From Paracoccaceae bacterium (lineage in GTDB: Bacteria > Pseudomonadota > Alphaproteobacteria > Rhodobacterales > Rhodobacteraceae), in the NCBI GenBank assembly GCA_029246285.1, contig JAQWNW010000075.1:1-48602 (forward strand): a DNA stretch of 48,602 nucleotides, given 5' to 3'. Positions 1-7,816 of the stretch are shown in pieces. Each line of letters opens with the position of its first letter. Positions within the stretch are counted from its first letter, which is position 1. The notes beneath the pieces were generated by a model, which worked only from the letters and a program-made list of their open reading frames with translations, did no database searches and was not told the DNA's origin. The position numbers and the translations under genes are program-made.

Positions 1-507
1 CTAACGGTTGGGTCTAACAATTTTCCAACTCGGGTTTATGAAAACAGCCCTAAATTAATTCATTGGTTGGCAGACGAGATGAAGAGCTATAACATCACAC
101 CAGAGATTGAAGCATTTGATTTAAGCCATATTCATCAGGCAATTAAAATGTCAAAAGAGGGAATACTGAACGGAAAATTATATATTCAATTCGTCATGGG
201 CGTTAAAAATGCAATGCCAGTTGATCAAGATGTATTTAATTATTACGTCGAAACAGTAAAACGACTTGCACCGAATACTGAATGGTGTGGAGCAGGTATT
301 GGTGCTGGACAGCTATTGGTAAACGAATGGTCTATTGCTGCAGGAGGACACACCCGGACAGGTTTAGAGGATAATATCCGCCTTAACAGGGAAGAACTAG
401 CCAAATCAAATGCACAACTTGTTGAATTGGCGGCATCATTATGTGACAAATATTCGAGACCCGTGGCTACTCCTACGCAAGCACGCCAATTATTAAAGCT
501 GAACTAA
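1..507 (+). CDS. BKACE family (DUF849) beta-keto acid cleavage enzyme, 3' part
   Basis: The reading frame is open from the first base of the window, so the N-terminus lies outside; 168 C-terminal residues are visible. The family (for example 3-keto-5-aminohexanoate cleavage enzyme) condenses a beta-keto acid with acetyl-CoA and splits it into acetoacetate and a new CoA ester, using a zinc site. Visible family marks are SNNFPTRVYE near the left edge, a PEIEAFD segment carrying the conserved acidic region, FVMGV, and GGHTRTGLEDN about 45 residues before the C-terminus. The two N-terminal zinc histidines are not in the window. The substrate cannot be read from this fragment. Its stop codon overlaps that of the convergent DUF3726 gene, so the two transcripts end tail to tail. 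Confidence 0.88.
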   Translation, partial: LTVGSNNFPTRVYENSPKLIHWLADEMKSYNITPEIEAFDLSHIHQAIKMSKEGILNGKLYIQFVMGVKNAMPVDQDVFNYYVETVKRLAPNTEWCGAGIGAGQLLVNEWSIAAGGHTRTGLEDNIRLNREELAKSNAQLVELAASLCDKYSRPVATPTQARQLLKLN

Positions 508-1121
508 TCGTTATCAGACAAACCAGATCCAGCACCCAACATTCTACTTTCATCAGTTACCGGAGCGTAAGTGCGATAAGTAAATTCTTTCAGCCTGTTC
601 CAGACGTCGTTATCAACCTCACATCTTTTTGTTAAAGGATATTCCCCTATCTTATTAAAAACCTGTGTTCCTTGTGTTGAAGATATTTTCAAAACATCAG
701 CTCTTGCAGGTAAATACTTAACTTTGCTATCAAAGAAGCCATTCTCAGCAACCAATTTAAGATTATTCCCCTCCAATAACATGACATTTTTTAATTGGGA
801 TACAAAAGGAACTATCAAAAGTGGCAAAAATATACCCTTAAGTACAATAGTTTTCGAAATATTCAAATCTAGTAATGCCACACCTGTCTTGATTGGGTCT
901 AAATCCCCTTTGTCATTAGTCCAGATATTTTCATTAATATTGGTGGGAGGATAGATCGTTTTGTTATCTAAAAAAGTTAGCAAGGTTGTTGCCGAATTAT
1001 ACCCATTCTTTGCCAGCCAAACTACAGCAAAAGAGATTTCTTCAGCATATCCCCAGTCAAAACCAGCACCTCGAGCTGCTCCCTTAGACATAGACTTTAA
1101 TTCATTAAATGAAACATTCAT
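504..1121 (-). CDS. DUF3726 family protein
   Basis: This 205-residue protein has no assigned function. I recognise the DUF3726 pattern: an N-terminal segment AARGAGFDWGYAEE (about residues 15-28) and a C-terminal segment with RTYAPVTDESR and the closing GLSDND. No catalytic motif or membrane segment is evident, so it is probably cytoplasmic. It is the last gene of a minus-strand operon, starting 8 bases after the 562-residue gene upstream, and its stop codon overlaps that of the BKACE gene on the other strand. The neighbourhood suggests a role in amino-acid-like or keto-acid catabolism, but that is inference. The family assignment rests on recalled motif similarity, not on a search. Confidence 0.65.
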   Translation of the reverse strand: MNVSFNELKSMSKGAARGAGFDWGYAEEISFAVVWLAKNGYNSATTLLTFLDNKTIYPPTNINENIWTNDKGDLDPIKTGVALLDLNISKTIVLKGIFLPLLIVPFVSQLKNVMLLEGNNLKLVAENGFFDSKVKYLPARADVLKISSTQGTQVFNKIGEYPLTKRCEVDNDVWNRLKEFTYRTYAPVTDESRMLGAGSGLSDND

Positions 1122-1129
1122 TTTTTAAC

Positions 1130-2818
1130 TTAAAATCCTTCAAGATAACTCCAATAATCAGAGATCGAATTTGAAATTTGATTGGGATAAGGGGCACCTT
1201 TGAACATGCAAATCCGAACCCAACGATCTGATCTTGGATCAAAATGAACCGCTCCAAAAAATGATAGTTTGCATCGAAGCATATCTATCGGGAGTAATTG
1301 GGAGCCAATTGTGTTATCATGAATTTCAGAATAAGGATGATTTGAAATAATCTGAAGGCGGCGTATCGTGTGTCGATGTTCTGGCTTTAATATTAAAAAA
1401 TTTGCGATAAGCTCATCACCACCAAAATTATCTAAATCTTTTGAGAGTCTATAAGCATCTCTAGCAGGCGATAAAGGCTGTTCATAACTTTCGATTGGCT
1501 CAGAAAATCTTTCACCTAGTCGTGGCTCCAACTTCTCCTGAGATACATACCAAGCTCTAGCATTTGAATCCGTACATTCCCAATCAATATTAAAAATCCA
1601 CCCGTAAACTTCATTTAGCTGTTTGCGAATGTCTCCGATAGATTTCAATCCATCAATCTTTACATATGACTGTTTGTTGTCAGACATTGTGAAAGCGAGT
1701 TCATCAACCAAATTACCATAAGGTTCCATCATCAATGAAATTATAAACTCTTGCCCTTCCATACTAAGATTTTCCTTAGACCAATTAAAAAGTTTATCCC
1801 AAGGGTATGTTGTTTCAAAATCAAATTTTTCCAAATATTTACTTAAACAAGCTAAATCATTTGAAATTTCTTTTAATTTTTTTATTTGCAACGGATGATC
1901 TGAACGCCATAACCCAAACAAAATAATAGATTTTTCATATAATTCCAAAAATAATCTACTTTCTTCCGTTGAAGACTTTTGAACGGAACGCACTCGAGAA
2001 AGAGCCGTTTCTTTTGCTAAAATCCAATTATTCAACAGGACAGGATGATTTAATAAGAATGGGGCCATTCCTAGGCCAGTAGAATTCCCAATGCCCAATC
2101 GATAACTAAGTTTAGAATCAAGCTGCACGGCCTTATCTGGATTTTGAACCTTAGCCATATGATTTACTAAATCTAAAACAAACCACCGAATCATAAAAAC
2201 AGATAAAAGTTCATATTGAAACGGGGCTTTAAATTCTGAGCGGTCTGAAACAAATTCTCGATCAACGGCACCAAACTTTCCAGATCCATAAACTGCCGTA
2301 GTACGCATGAGATATCCAACCGAGTCTATTTGCTTGACATCGGGTTGACATCCAGCGGAAAGCGACGAAATTATATGATCCCACAATCGAACAGATTTGT
2401 TAGCACGACTTAAGCATAATTCATTTTCTGAAATTCTTCCAACTTCTTGAAGAGGTACATTCTTTTTTAATCGCTCTATATCTTCTTCTGATGGGCTTCC
2501 ATCATATAAGGTAAAAGTAGCGTCCCAGGCATCTGCTATTACACGATCTGATCTCTTTTCGTCTGGCAGGTCATGCGCAAAAGCTATCAAAGAATAGGTA
2601 TTCTTAGGACCCGTCGCACTATAAATTGCGTGTCCTACACCTTTATTATTTACATTAAACTCTTCTTTCTTAAATTTCCAATTCTCATCCCTAATCTGTC
2701 GCATTAAGATCCGCATAAATGACAAACGAGATTGATGAAAACTTCCCATTCTAGACAATTTCATAACTTCAGAGGGATCTCGCAGCTCAGTTATACTTTT
2801 TTTATCAACATCAAGCAT
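1130..2818 (-). CDS. conserved hypothetical protein, 562 aa, function unknown
   Basis: I do not recognise a named domain. The protein appears soluble, with no signal peptide or clear membrane segment. It has motif-like blocks that look strongly constrained: AFAHDLPDEKRSDRVI (79-94) followed by AWDATF, LSRANKSVRLWDH (136-148), GYLMRTTAVYGSGKFG (168-183), and LGIGNSTGLGMAPFLLNHP (241-259). Conserved Gly/Asn/His/Arg clusters of this kind suggest an enzyme. The ATG overlaps the end of the dipeptidase-like gene by 8 bases, with AGGA 8 bases upstream, so the two are probably translationally coupled. The DUF3726 gene follows after 8 bases. It probably acts in the same pathway as the BKACE and M19-like proteins, which is inference from position only. 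Confidence 0.8.
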   Translation of the reverse strand: MLDVDKKSITELRDPSEVMKLSRMGSFHQSRLSFMRILMRQIRDENWKFKKEEFNVNNKGVGHAIYSATGPKNTYSLIAFAHDLPDEKRSDRVIADAWDATFTLYDGSPSEEDIERLKKNVPLQEVGRISENELCLSRANKSVRLWDHIISSLSAGCQPDVKQIDSVGYLMRTTAVYGSGKFGAVDREFVSDRSEFKAPFQYELLSVFMIRWFVLDLVNHMAKVQNPDKAVQLDSKLSYRLGIGNSTGLGMAPFLLNHPVLLNNWILAKETALSRVRSVQKSSTEESRLFLELYEKSIILFGLWRSDHPLQIKKLKEISNDLACLSKYLEKFDFETTYPWDKLFNWSKENLSMEGQEFIISLMMEPYGNLVDELAFTMSDNKQSYVKIDGLKSIGDIRKQLNEVYGWIFNIDWECTDSNARAWYVSQEKLEPRLGERFSEPIESYEQPLSPARDAYRLSKDLDNFGGDELIANFLILKPEHRHTIRRLQIISNHPYSEIHDNTIGSQLLPIDMLRCKLSFFGAVHFDPRSDRWVRICMFKGAPYPNQISNSISDYWSYLEGF

Positions 2819-3812
2819 TTAACGAATCCTCGCTAGGAGTAAAGTTTATGGAATAAAAATTATACCAATTCATTCCCATTATTTTATCAATTTCCTCAGA
2901 ATGCATTCCTACTGCCGACAATCCATTTTCAATATTAACAAAATCTCTATTGTCTTTAAACCAAGAAGGTTGCTGCGGAAAGCCCGGTAAAGCTGCCGAT
3001 CCTTCTCCATAATCAACCTCTTTTGACCACCGCCCAACGCGCATCCACTCCACGACAGTGTCAGGCTGATCCTGACACAGATCGGAACCAATGCCAATTT
3101 TATCTACTCCAAATCTATTTGCCGAGTCAGCAATCATTTGACAAAAGCTTTCCAAGGTGCAGTTAGATTTATCCTTTAAATGGTGAGGATAAAGTGAAAA
3201 GCCGATCATCCCGCCATTAGATGTAACAGCCTCGATCACTCGATCATGTTTATTTCTCAATGCCGGATGCCAAGAGTAAGGATTTGCATGTGTAATTGCT
3301 ATCGGTCTTTCCGACAACTCAGCTGCCTCAATCGTACTTCGATCCCCCGAATGGCTCATATCAATAACTAGCCCAACTCGATTCATTTCTTTGATAACCT
3401 GCTTTCCCATGCGCGTAATGCCAGAGTCTTCTCTTTCATAACAACCACTCGCAAGCAGAGATTGATTATTGTAAGTCAGTTGCATAAAGCGCGCACCCAG
3501 TCGATGTACAATTTCTATTAACCCAATATCGTCTTCGATGGGACTAGGATTTTGAAATCCAAAAAAAATTGCTGTCTTATTTAACTTTCGAGCGACGTCA
3601 ATATCTTTGGCATGATATCCAGGCATTATTAAATCTGGATATAACTCAAACCACCGGTTCCATTTCTCAAAATTCAAAACAGTTTCACGGAAATTTTCAT
3701 GGTAAGCGATAGTAACGTGAACTGCATCAATCTTTCCAGCTCGCAATTGCCTAAAAACCTTTGGCGACCAGTTCACATATTGTAAGTTATCAATTCTCAA
3801 ATAAATTCTCAC
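2811..3812 (-). CDS. membrane dipeptidase-like protein (peptidase family M19)
   Basis: This 333-residue protein resembles renal-dipeptidase-type M19 enzymes, which are binuclear zinc hydrolases of dipeptides and related amides. Clear family segments are QLTYNNQSL (111-119), VIDMSHSG (149-156), ITHANP (173-178) and IGSDLC (241-246). H154 and H175 fit the two histidine ligands of the family, and D244 the conserved catalytic-side Asp. The N-terminal HxD ligand pair is absent (IDNLQ at 7-11), and the usual Glu ligand region reads GFQN (85-88). The start is GTG; an in-frame stop lies two codons upstream and no strong ribosome site is visible, so a slightly later start is possible. It heads the operon with the 562-residue and DUF3726 genes. 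Substrate unknown; it could be a non-peptidase amidohydrolase. Confidence 0.82.
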   Translation of the reverse strand: MRIYLRIDNLQYVNWSPKVFRQLRAGKIDAVHVTIAYHENFRETVLNFEKWNRWFELYPDLIMPGYHAKDIDVARKLNKTAIFFGFQNPSPIEDDIGLIEIVHRLGARFMQLTYNNQSLLASGCYEREDSGITRMGKQVIKEMNRVGLVIDMSHSGDRSTIEAAELSERPIAITHANPYSWHPALRNKHDRVIEAVTSNGGMIGFSLYPHHLKDKSNCTLESFCQMIADSANRFGVDKIGIGSDLCQDQPDTVVEWMRVGRWSKEVDYGEGSAALPGFPQQPSWFKDNRDFVNIENGLSAVGMHSEEIDKIMGMNWYNFYSINFTPSEDSLNA

Positions 3813-3971
3813 ATTTTAGTCTATAATTTATATAGCTCTAACCTTCCAAACTATCAAACCTCAAGAGAAATAATTTTTGTTTGGGAAAAAAGTCATTTTT
3901 TGCTTGAACTTATCTTTAATCTTAGGCTCAATATTAATTAGAAAAAACCGATAACGTTGGCAGGAGTAACA

Positions 3972-4832
3972 ATGGAATATCATAAACCAGGTAGTTTTGA
4001 AGAAGCTACTGAATTAGCTAACAAAAATGCTGGTATTATTAGATTTCTCGCCGGAGGCACAGATGTACTTGTGCAGTTGAGAAGTGATATCATAACTCCA
4101 GATGTGCTTATAGATATGAAGTACATAAATGGTGTAAAAGACATTATAGAAAATGATGACGAGTGGCAGATTGGCGTAGCTGTCTCAGGCGCTGAAATGA
4201 GCGAACATGAGAAACTTGCTCAGGAGTGGCCAGGAATAATTGAAGCAATGGATCTCATAGGATCAACCCAAGTTCAAGGCCGGGCAACTTTAGCTGGTAA
4301 TTTATGCAATGGATCTCCTGCGGCAGATAGTGTGCCATCCTTAATAGCAGCTGCGGCACAGGTGAGCATTACTGGACCGAAGGGTGTTAGAAAAATTAAT
4401 GTAGAAGATGTCCCAATTGGCCCTGGAAAGACATCACTAAAAAAGGGAGAGGTTCTATCTGCAATACATCTTCCCAAGAGAACTAATAACCAAGGTGATG
4501 CTTATCTACGTTTTATACCAAGAACAGAAATGGATATAGCAGTTGTTGGCTGTGCAGTAAGTTTAGAAATTAAAAACGAAATCATAATCAAAGCTAGAGT
4601 ATCTCTTGGTGCTGTAGCACCAACAGCTCTATTATTAGAAAATGCGGCAGAAAAAATAATTGGTTCAAAATTAGAAAATAAGGCACTTGAACATTTGGCT
4701 GAGGAAGCATCAAAAGCTTGCAATCCAATAAATGATAAAAGAGGCACAATAGAATTCAGAACACATGTTGCAGGTGTTCTTGCTAAACGAACAGCAAAAA
4801 TTGCCTACGACCGCGCGAGGGAAAATAAATGA
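3972..4832 (+). CDS. FAD-binding (medium) subunit of a xanthine/CO dehydrogenase-type molybdenum hydroxylase
   Basis: At 286 residues this has the usual length of CoxM/XdhB-type subunits, which carry FAD and pass electrons from the iron-sulfur subunit to the acceptor. The FAD-binding motifs are visible: LAGGTDVLV (26-34) and TLAGNLCNGSPAAD (106-119). The start is the ATG at 3972, which has AGGAG five bases upstream; an in-frame TTG 15 bases earlier has no such support. The stop overlaps the ATG of the 2Fe-2S subunit (ATGA), giving translational coupling in the order FAD, 2Fe-2S, Mo, as in aerobic carbon-monoxide-dehydrogenase-like operons. Substrate is not deducible from this subunit. Confidence 0.93.
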   Translation: MEYHKPGSFEEATELANKNAGIIRFLAGGTDVLVQLRSDIITPDVLIDMKYINGVKDIIENDDEWQIGVAVSGAEMSEHEKLAQEWPGIIEAMDLIGSTQVQGRATLAGNLCNGSPAADSVPSLIAAAAQVSITGPKGVRKINVEDVPIGPGKTSLKKGEVLSAIHLPKRTNNQGDAYLRFIPRTEMDIAVVGCAVSLEIKNEIIIKARVSLGAVAPTALLLENAAEKIIGSKLENKALEHLAEEASKACNPINDKRGTIEFRTHVAGVLAKRTAKIAYDRARENK

Positions 4833-5308
4833 ATAAAATACATGTGAATACTTCAGTAAACGGTGATAATTTAGAGTTTTTATGTGATCCCCGAGAAACC
4901 TTATTAGATGCCTTACGAGATAGATTAAATTTGACAGGTGCTAAAGAAGGATGTGGTACAGGTGACTGTGGCGCGTGTTCCGTGACATTGGACGATCGAC
5001 TGGTCTGTTCCTGTCTAGTGCTCGGTGTAGAGGCAGAGGGTAAATCAATAGGGACTGTCGAAGGTATAGCAGAAGGAGAAAATCTGCATCCTTTGCAACA
5101 AAAGTTCATTGAACATGCCGCACTACAATGTGGAATATGTACACCAGGTATATTAGTAGCCACTAAAGCCCTTCTTGAGAAAAATCCTGATCCAACAGAA
5201 ACTGAGGTTAGATATTGGCTGGCTGGTAATTTATGCAGGTGCACGGGGTATGATAAAATAATTAAAGCAGTAATGGACACTGCTCGTGATCTTAGGGAGG
5301 CTTCTTGA
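4829..5308 (+). CDS. [2Fe-2S] small subunit of the molybdenum hydroxylase
   Basis: This 159-residue protein binds two [2Fe-2S] clusters that link the molybdenum centre to FAD. The N-terminal plant-ferredoxin-type cluster uses the cysteines in GCGTGDCGAC (42, 47, 50) and one of C60/C62. The C-terminal cluster uses CGIC (101, 104) and CRC (136, 138). All expected cysteines are present, so the subunit should be functional. It overlaps the FAD subunit at its start and the Mo subunit at its stop by one base, and its last codons hold the GGGAGG ribosome site for the next gene. Length and layout match CoxS/XdhC-type subunits. Confidence 0.94.
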   Translation: MNKIHVNTSVNGDNLEFLCDPRETLLDALRDRLNLTGAKEGCGTGDCGACSVTLDDRLVCSCLVLGVEAEGKSIGTVEGIAEGENLHPLQQKFIEHAALQCGICTPGILVATKALLEKNPDPTETEVRYWLAGNLCRCTGYDKIIKAVMDTARDLREAS

Positions 5309-7551
5309 TGGCACTCGATAATCAAAAAAATAGAGAATTTAAAATAGTTGGAACTAGACCAGATAGACCAGATGGACTGGATAAAGTAACTGGCCGAGCG
5401 AAATTCGGTGCAGACGCATACGCAACTGGAATGCTCCACGCAGCGATACTCAGATCTCCTCACGCTCATGCCAAAATAATAAGAATCAGCACTGAAAAAG
5501 CTGAGAAATTACCAGGAGTAAAAGCTATAGTTACACGAGAAGATTTTTCTAAAAAAGTAACTGGTGAAAACTGGAATGTGTTAGAAAACGTTATGGCTGG
5601 CGATACCGCACTTTACGATGGTCACGCTATTGCTGCAGTTGCAGCGACATCAAGCCTCATAGCGCGAGATGCTTTAAAATTAATGGAAGTAGAATATGAA
5701 ATTTTACCACATGTTACGGATGTTGATAAGGCGATGGGAAAAAGTGCTCCGGTTATAAGAGCCGGTGCATCTGATAAATCTGTGCCAGAAGGCTTGCATC
5801 CTAATGTTGTTCGCTATCATGAAAGCGGGCACGGAGATTTGAGCGCTGGTTTTGAGGCTGCTGATTTAGTTATTGAAGATACTTTCAAAACGGAAGCTAC
5901 GCACCAGGGATATATAGAACCTCATGCCTGTCTTGCTCAATTGGGTGGAGACGGAAAAGGTGAGCTTTGGTGCTGTACTCAAGGACATTTTCACGTTCAA
6001 AAAACCTGCGCAGCTCTGTTAGATATAGAAACAAGTGCACTTCGTGTAACAGCTTCAGAAATAGGTGGAGGTTTTGGTGGTAAAACAGCAATATTCATAG
6101 AACCCGTTGCTTTAGCTTTATCAAGAAAAACAAATAGACCTGTTAAATTAGTTATGAACCGTTCCGAAGTTTTTCGAGCTACTGGACCAACTTCCTCAAC
6201 CTCAATGGACATAAAAATTGGTATGAAAAAAGATGGGACAATCACTGCAGGATCTGGGGTGTTTAGATTGCAAGGTGGTGCATTCCCTGGAGCGCCAATG
6301 GAATTTACAGCAATGTGTGCATTTGCCCCATATAATTTGGAAAATGTTAAACAAATCGGTTATGATGTGCTTTCCAATCGACCCAAACAAGCCGCTTATA
6401 GAGCGCCAGGTTCCCCCATGGCTGCATTTGCAGTCGAATCTATTATCGACGAGTTGTGTAACAGACTTGAATTAGACCCAATAGAAGTAAGATTAAAAAA
6501 TGCCTCTAGAGAGGGAACCAAGGCGAGCTTTGGGCCAAAATGGGATCGAATTGGATTAGTTGAATGCTTGGAAGCAGCGAAGCAACACCCTCATTATTCA
6601 GCACCTCTTAAGAAAGGGCAAGGTCGAGGGGTTTCTTCTGGTTTTTGGTTTAATCATGGTGGGGAAACAGCTGTTACTCTAGCTTTATCGGAAGATGGAA
6701 CGGCTGCCCTTTCAGTTGGAACTCCAGACATTGGAGGAAGCCGCGCTTCGATGTGTCAAATGGCGGCAGAAGAATTGGGAATTTCATATGATAAGGTGAG
6801 AACCACAATCGCAGACACCGCTACATTGGGATATAATGAAGTGAGTCATGGCAGTCGAGTTACTTATGCAAGCGGCTTAGCAACTATCAAAGCAGCAAGG
6901 GATGCTGTAAAAAAATTATGCGCACGGGCTGCAAAAAAATGGAACATAGATGAAGAAGCAGTAATTTGGGAAGATGGATTTGCAAAACCCTCAGGTCCAA
7001 ATGCAGGTGACTTTGAACCCATACCGTTAGCAAAATTAACAAAGAGCATGGGAAGAACAGGTGGACCTATCGTTGGACATTTTGAAGCCACCCCAGAAGG
7101 GGCAGGTGTTAGCTTTGCAACCCATATTGTAGATGCTGAAGTTGATCAAGAGACAGGTCGAGCCCATGTTGTAAGATACACGGTTGTTCAAGATGCAGGA
7201 AAAGCAATTCATCCTTCTTATGTAGAGGGCCAATACCAAGGTGGAGCTGCTCAAGGTATCGGATGGGCTTTAAATGAAGAATACATTTACGGTGAAGATG
7301 GTCGACTACAAAATACTGGTTTCTTAGATTACCGCATTCCTGTTGCGTCAGATCTACCAATGATTGATACTGTAATTATTGAGGTTGCAAATCCAGGGCA
7401 TCCATATGGAGTGAGAGGTGTAGGTGAAACATCAATTTGTCCACCTTTGGCGGCCATCGCCAACGCGGTATCAAATGCCGCCGGTGTAAGATTAAAAGAA
7501 TTGCCAATGTCCCCAGTCAGAATACTTGAGGCTATTAAAAATAAAACATAA
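5308..7551 (+). CDS. molybdopterin-binding (large) subunit of the molybdenum hydroxylase
   Basis: This 747-residue catalytic subunit should hold the molybdenum-pterin cofactor and hydroxylate a substrate with water-derived oxygen. Visible marks are the N-terminal DGLDKVTGRAKFGAD region, GGGFGGK (253-259), the active-site loop AAYRAPGSP (362-370), and YGVRGVGE with the catalytic Glu near residue 707. The loop lacks the AYxCSFR signature of true form I CO dehydrogenase, so CO oxidation by that enzyme type is unlikely. It belongs to the broad group annotated as xanthine-dehydrogenase-family or aldehyde-oxidase-like, and the substrate is unknown. The ATG at 5308 has GGGAGG seven bases upstream, preferred over the TTG one codon earlier. 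No maturation genes of the coxDEF type follow; a MoaD-like gene does. Confidence 0.93.
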   Translation: MALDNQKNREFKIVGTRPDRPDGLDKVTGRAKFGADAYATGMLHAAILRSPHAHAKIIRISTEKAEKLPGVKAIVTREDFSKKVTGENWNVLENVMAGDTALYDGHAIAAVAATSSLIARDALKLMEVEYEILPHVTDVDKAMGKSAPVIRAGASDKSVPEGLHPNVVRYHESGHGDLSAGFEAADLVIEDTFKTEATHQGYIEPHACLAQLGGDGKGELWCCTQGHFHVQKTCAALLDIETSALRVTASEIGGGFGGKTAIFIEPVALALSRKTNRPVKLVMNRSEVFRATGPTSSTSMDIKIGMKKDGTITAGSGVFRLQGGAFPGAPMEFTAMCAFAPYNLENVKQIGYDVLSNRPKQAAYRAPGSPMAAFAVESIIDELCNRLELDPIEVRLKNASREGTKASFGPKWDRIGLVECLEAAKQHPHYSAPLKKGQGRGVSSGFWFNHGGETAVTLALSEDGTAALSVGTPDIGGSRASMCQMAAEELGISYDKVRTTIADTATLGYNEVSHGSRVTYASGLATIKAARDAVKKLCARAAKKWNIDEEAVIWEDGFAKPSGPNAGDFEPIPLAKLTKSMGRTGGPIVGHFEATPEGAGVSFATHIVDAEVDQETGRAHVVRYTVVQDAGKAIHPSYVEGQYQGGAAQGIGWALNEEYIYGEDGRLQNTGFLDYRIPVASDLPMIDTVIIEVANPGHPYGVRGVGETSICPPLAAIANAVSNAAGVRLKELPMSPVRILEAIKNKT

Positions 7552-7795
7552 AATAAAAGTAAATCTATGGTCTGGCTTAAAACACCTCGCTGATGGGTCA
7601 ACTGAGGTGGAAATCTATGCGAATACAACAGGAGATATTTTAACATCCTTAGTTGAGCAATTTCCTTCCCTTAAAGACACAATCGATGCCGGAGTATCCA
7701 TAGTTATTGATGGTAAAGTAATGGCTTATAGTTTGACTGAACCAGTGAATAGTGAAAATGAGATTTACCTTTTGCAACGCATAAAAGGTGGCTAA
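7526..7795 (+). CDS. MoaD/ThiS-family ubiquitin-like sulfur carrier protein
   Basis: This is a small protein of about 89 residues ending in Gly-Gly, the tail that is adenylated and thiocarboxylated in MoaD and ThiS sulfur carriers. The KIKVNLWSGLKHLADG start and the terminal LLQRIKGG fit the beta-grasp fold of MoaD-like proteins. No ATG precedes the conserved start; the only standard initiator in frame is TTG at 7526, which overlaps the large-subunit gene by 26 bases. Initiation a few codons later at a rare codon cannot be excluded. Its place at the end of the molybdenum-hydroxylase operon suggests a dedicated role in molybdopterin supply or sulfuration of this enzyme, which is inference. Confidence 0.75.
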   Translation: MRLLKIKHKIKVNLWSGLKHLADGSTEVEIYANTTGDILTSLVEQFPSLKDTIDAGVSIVIDGKVMAYSLTEPVNSENEIYLLQRIKGG

Positions 7796-7816
7796 CGATC
7801 CCCTTTTTTGCTCAGA

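Noticed and set aside
4783-5469. A 228-codon open frame on the minus strand opposite the 2Fe-2S and large-subunit genes
   Set aside because: It is the mirror of two well-supported genes with complete Fe-S motifs; its translation is Ser/Cys/His-rich low-similarity sequence with no ribosome site.
5308-7551. Aerobic CO dehydrogenase (CoxL form I)
   Set aside because: The active-site loop reads AYRAPGSP, not AYxCSFR, and no coxDEF genes follow.
7783-7809. AAAAGG/CCTTTT hairpin followed by T-run after the MoaD-like gene as a terminator
   Set aside because: Six pairs with four A-T and a 13-base loop, overlapping the stop codon; plausible but not distinguishable from chance.
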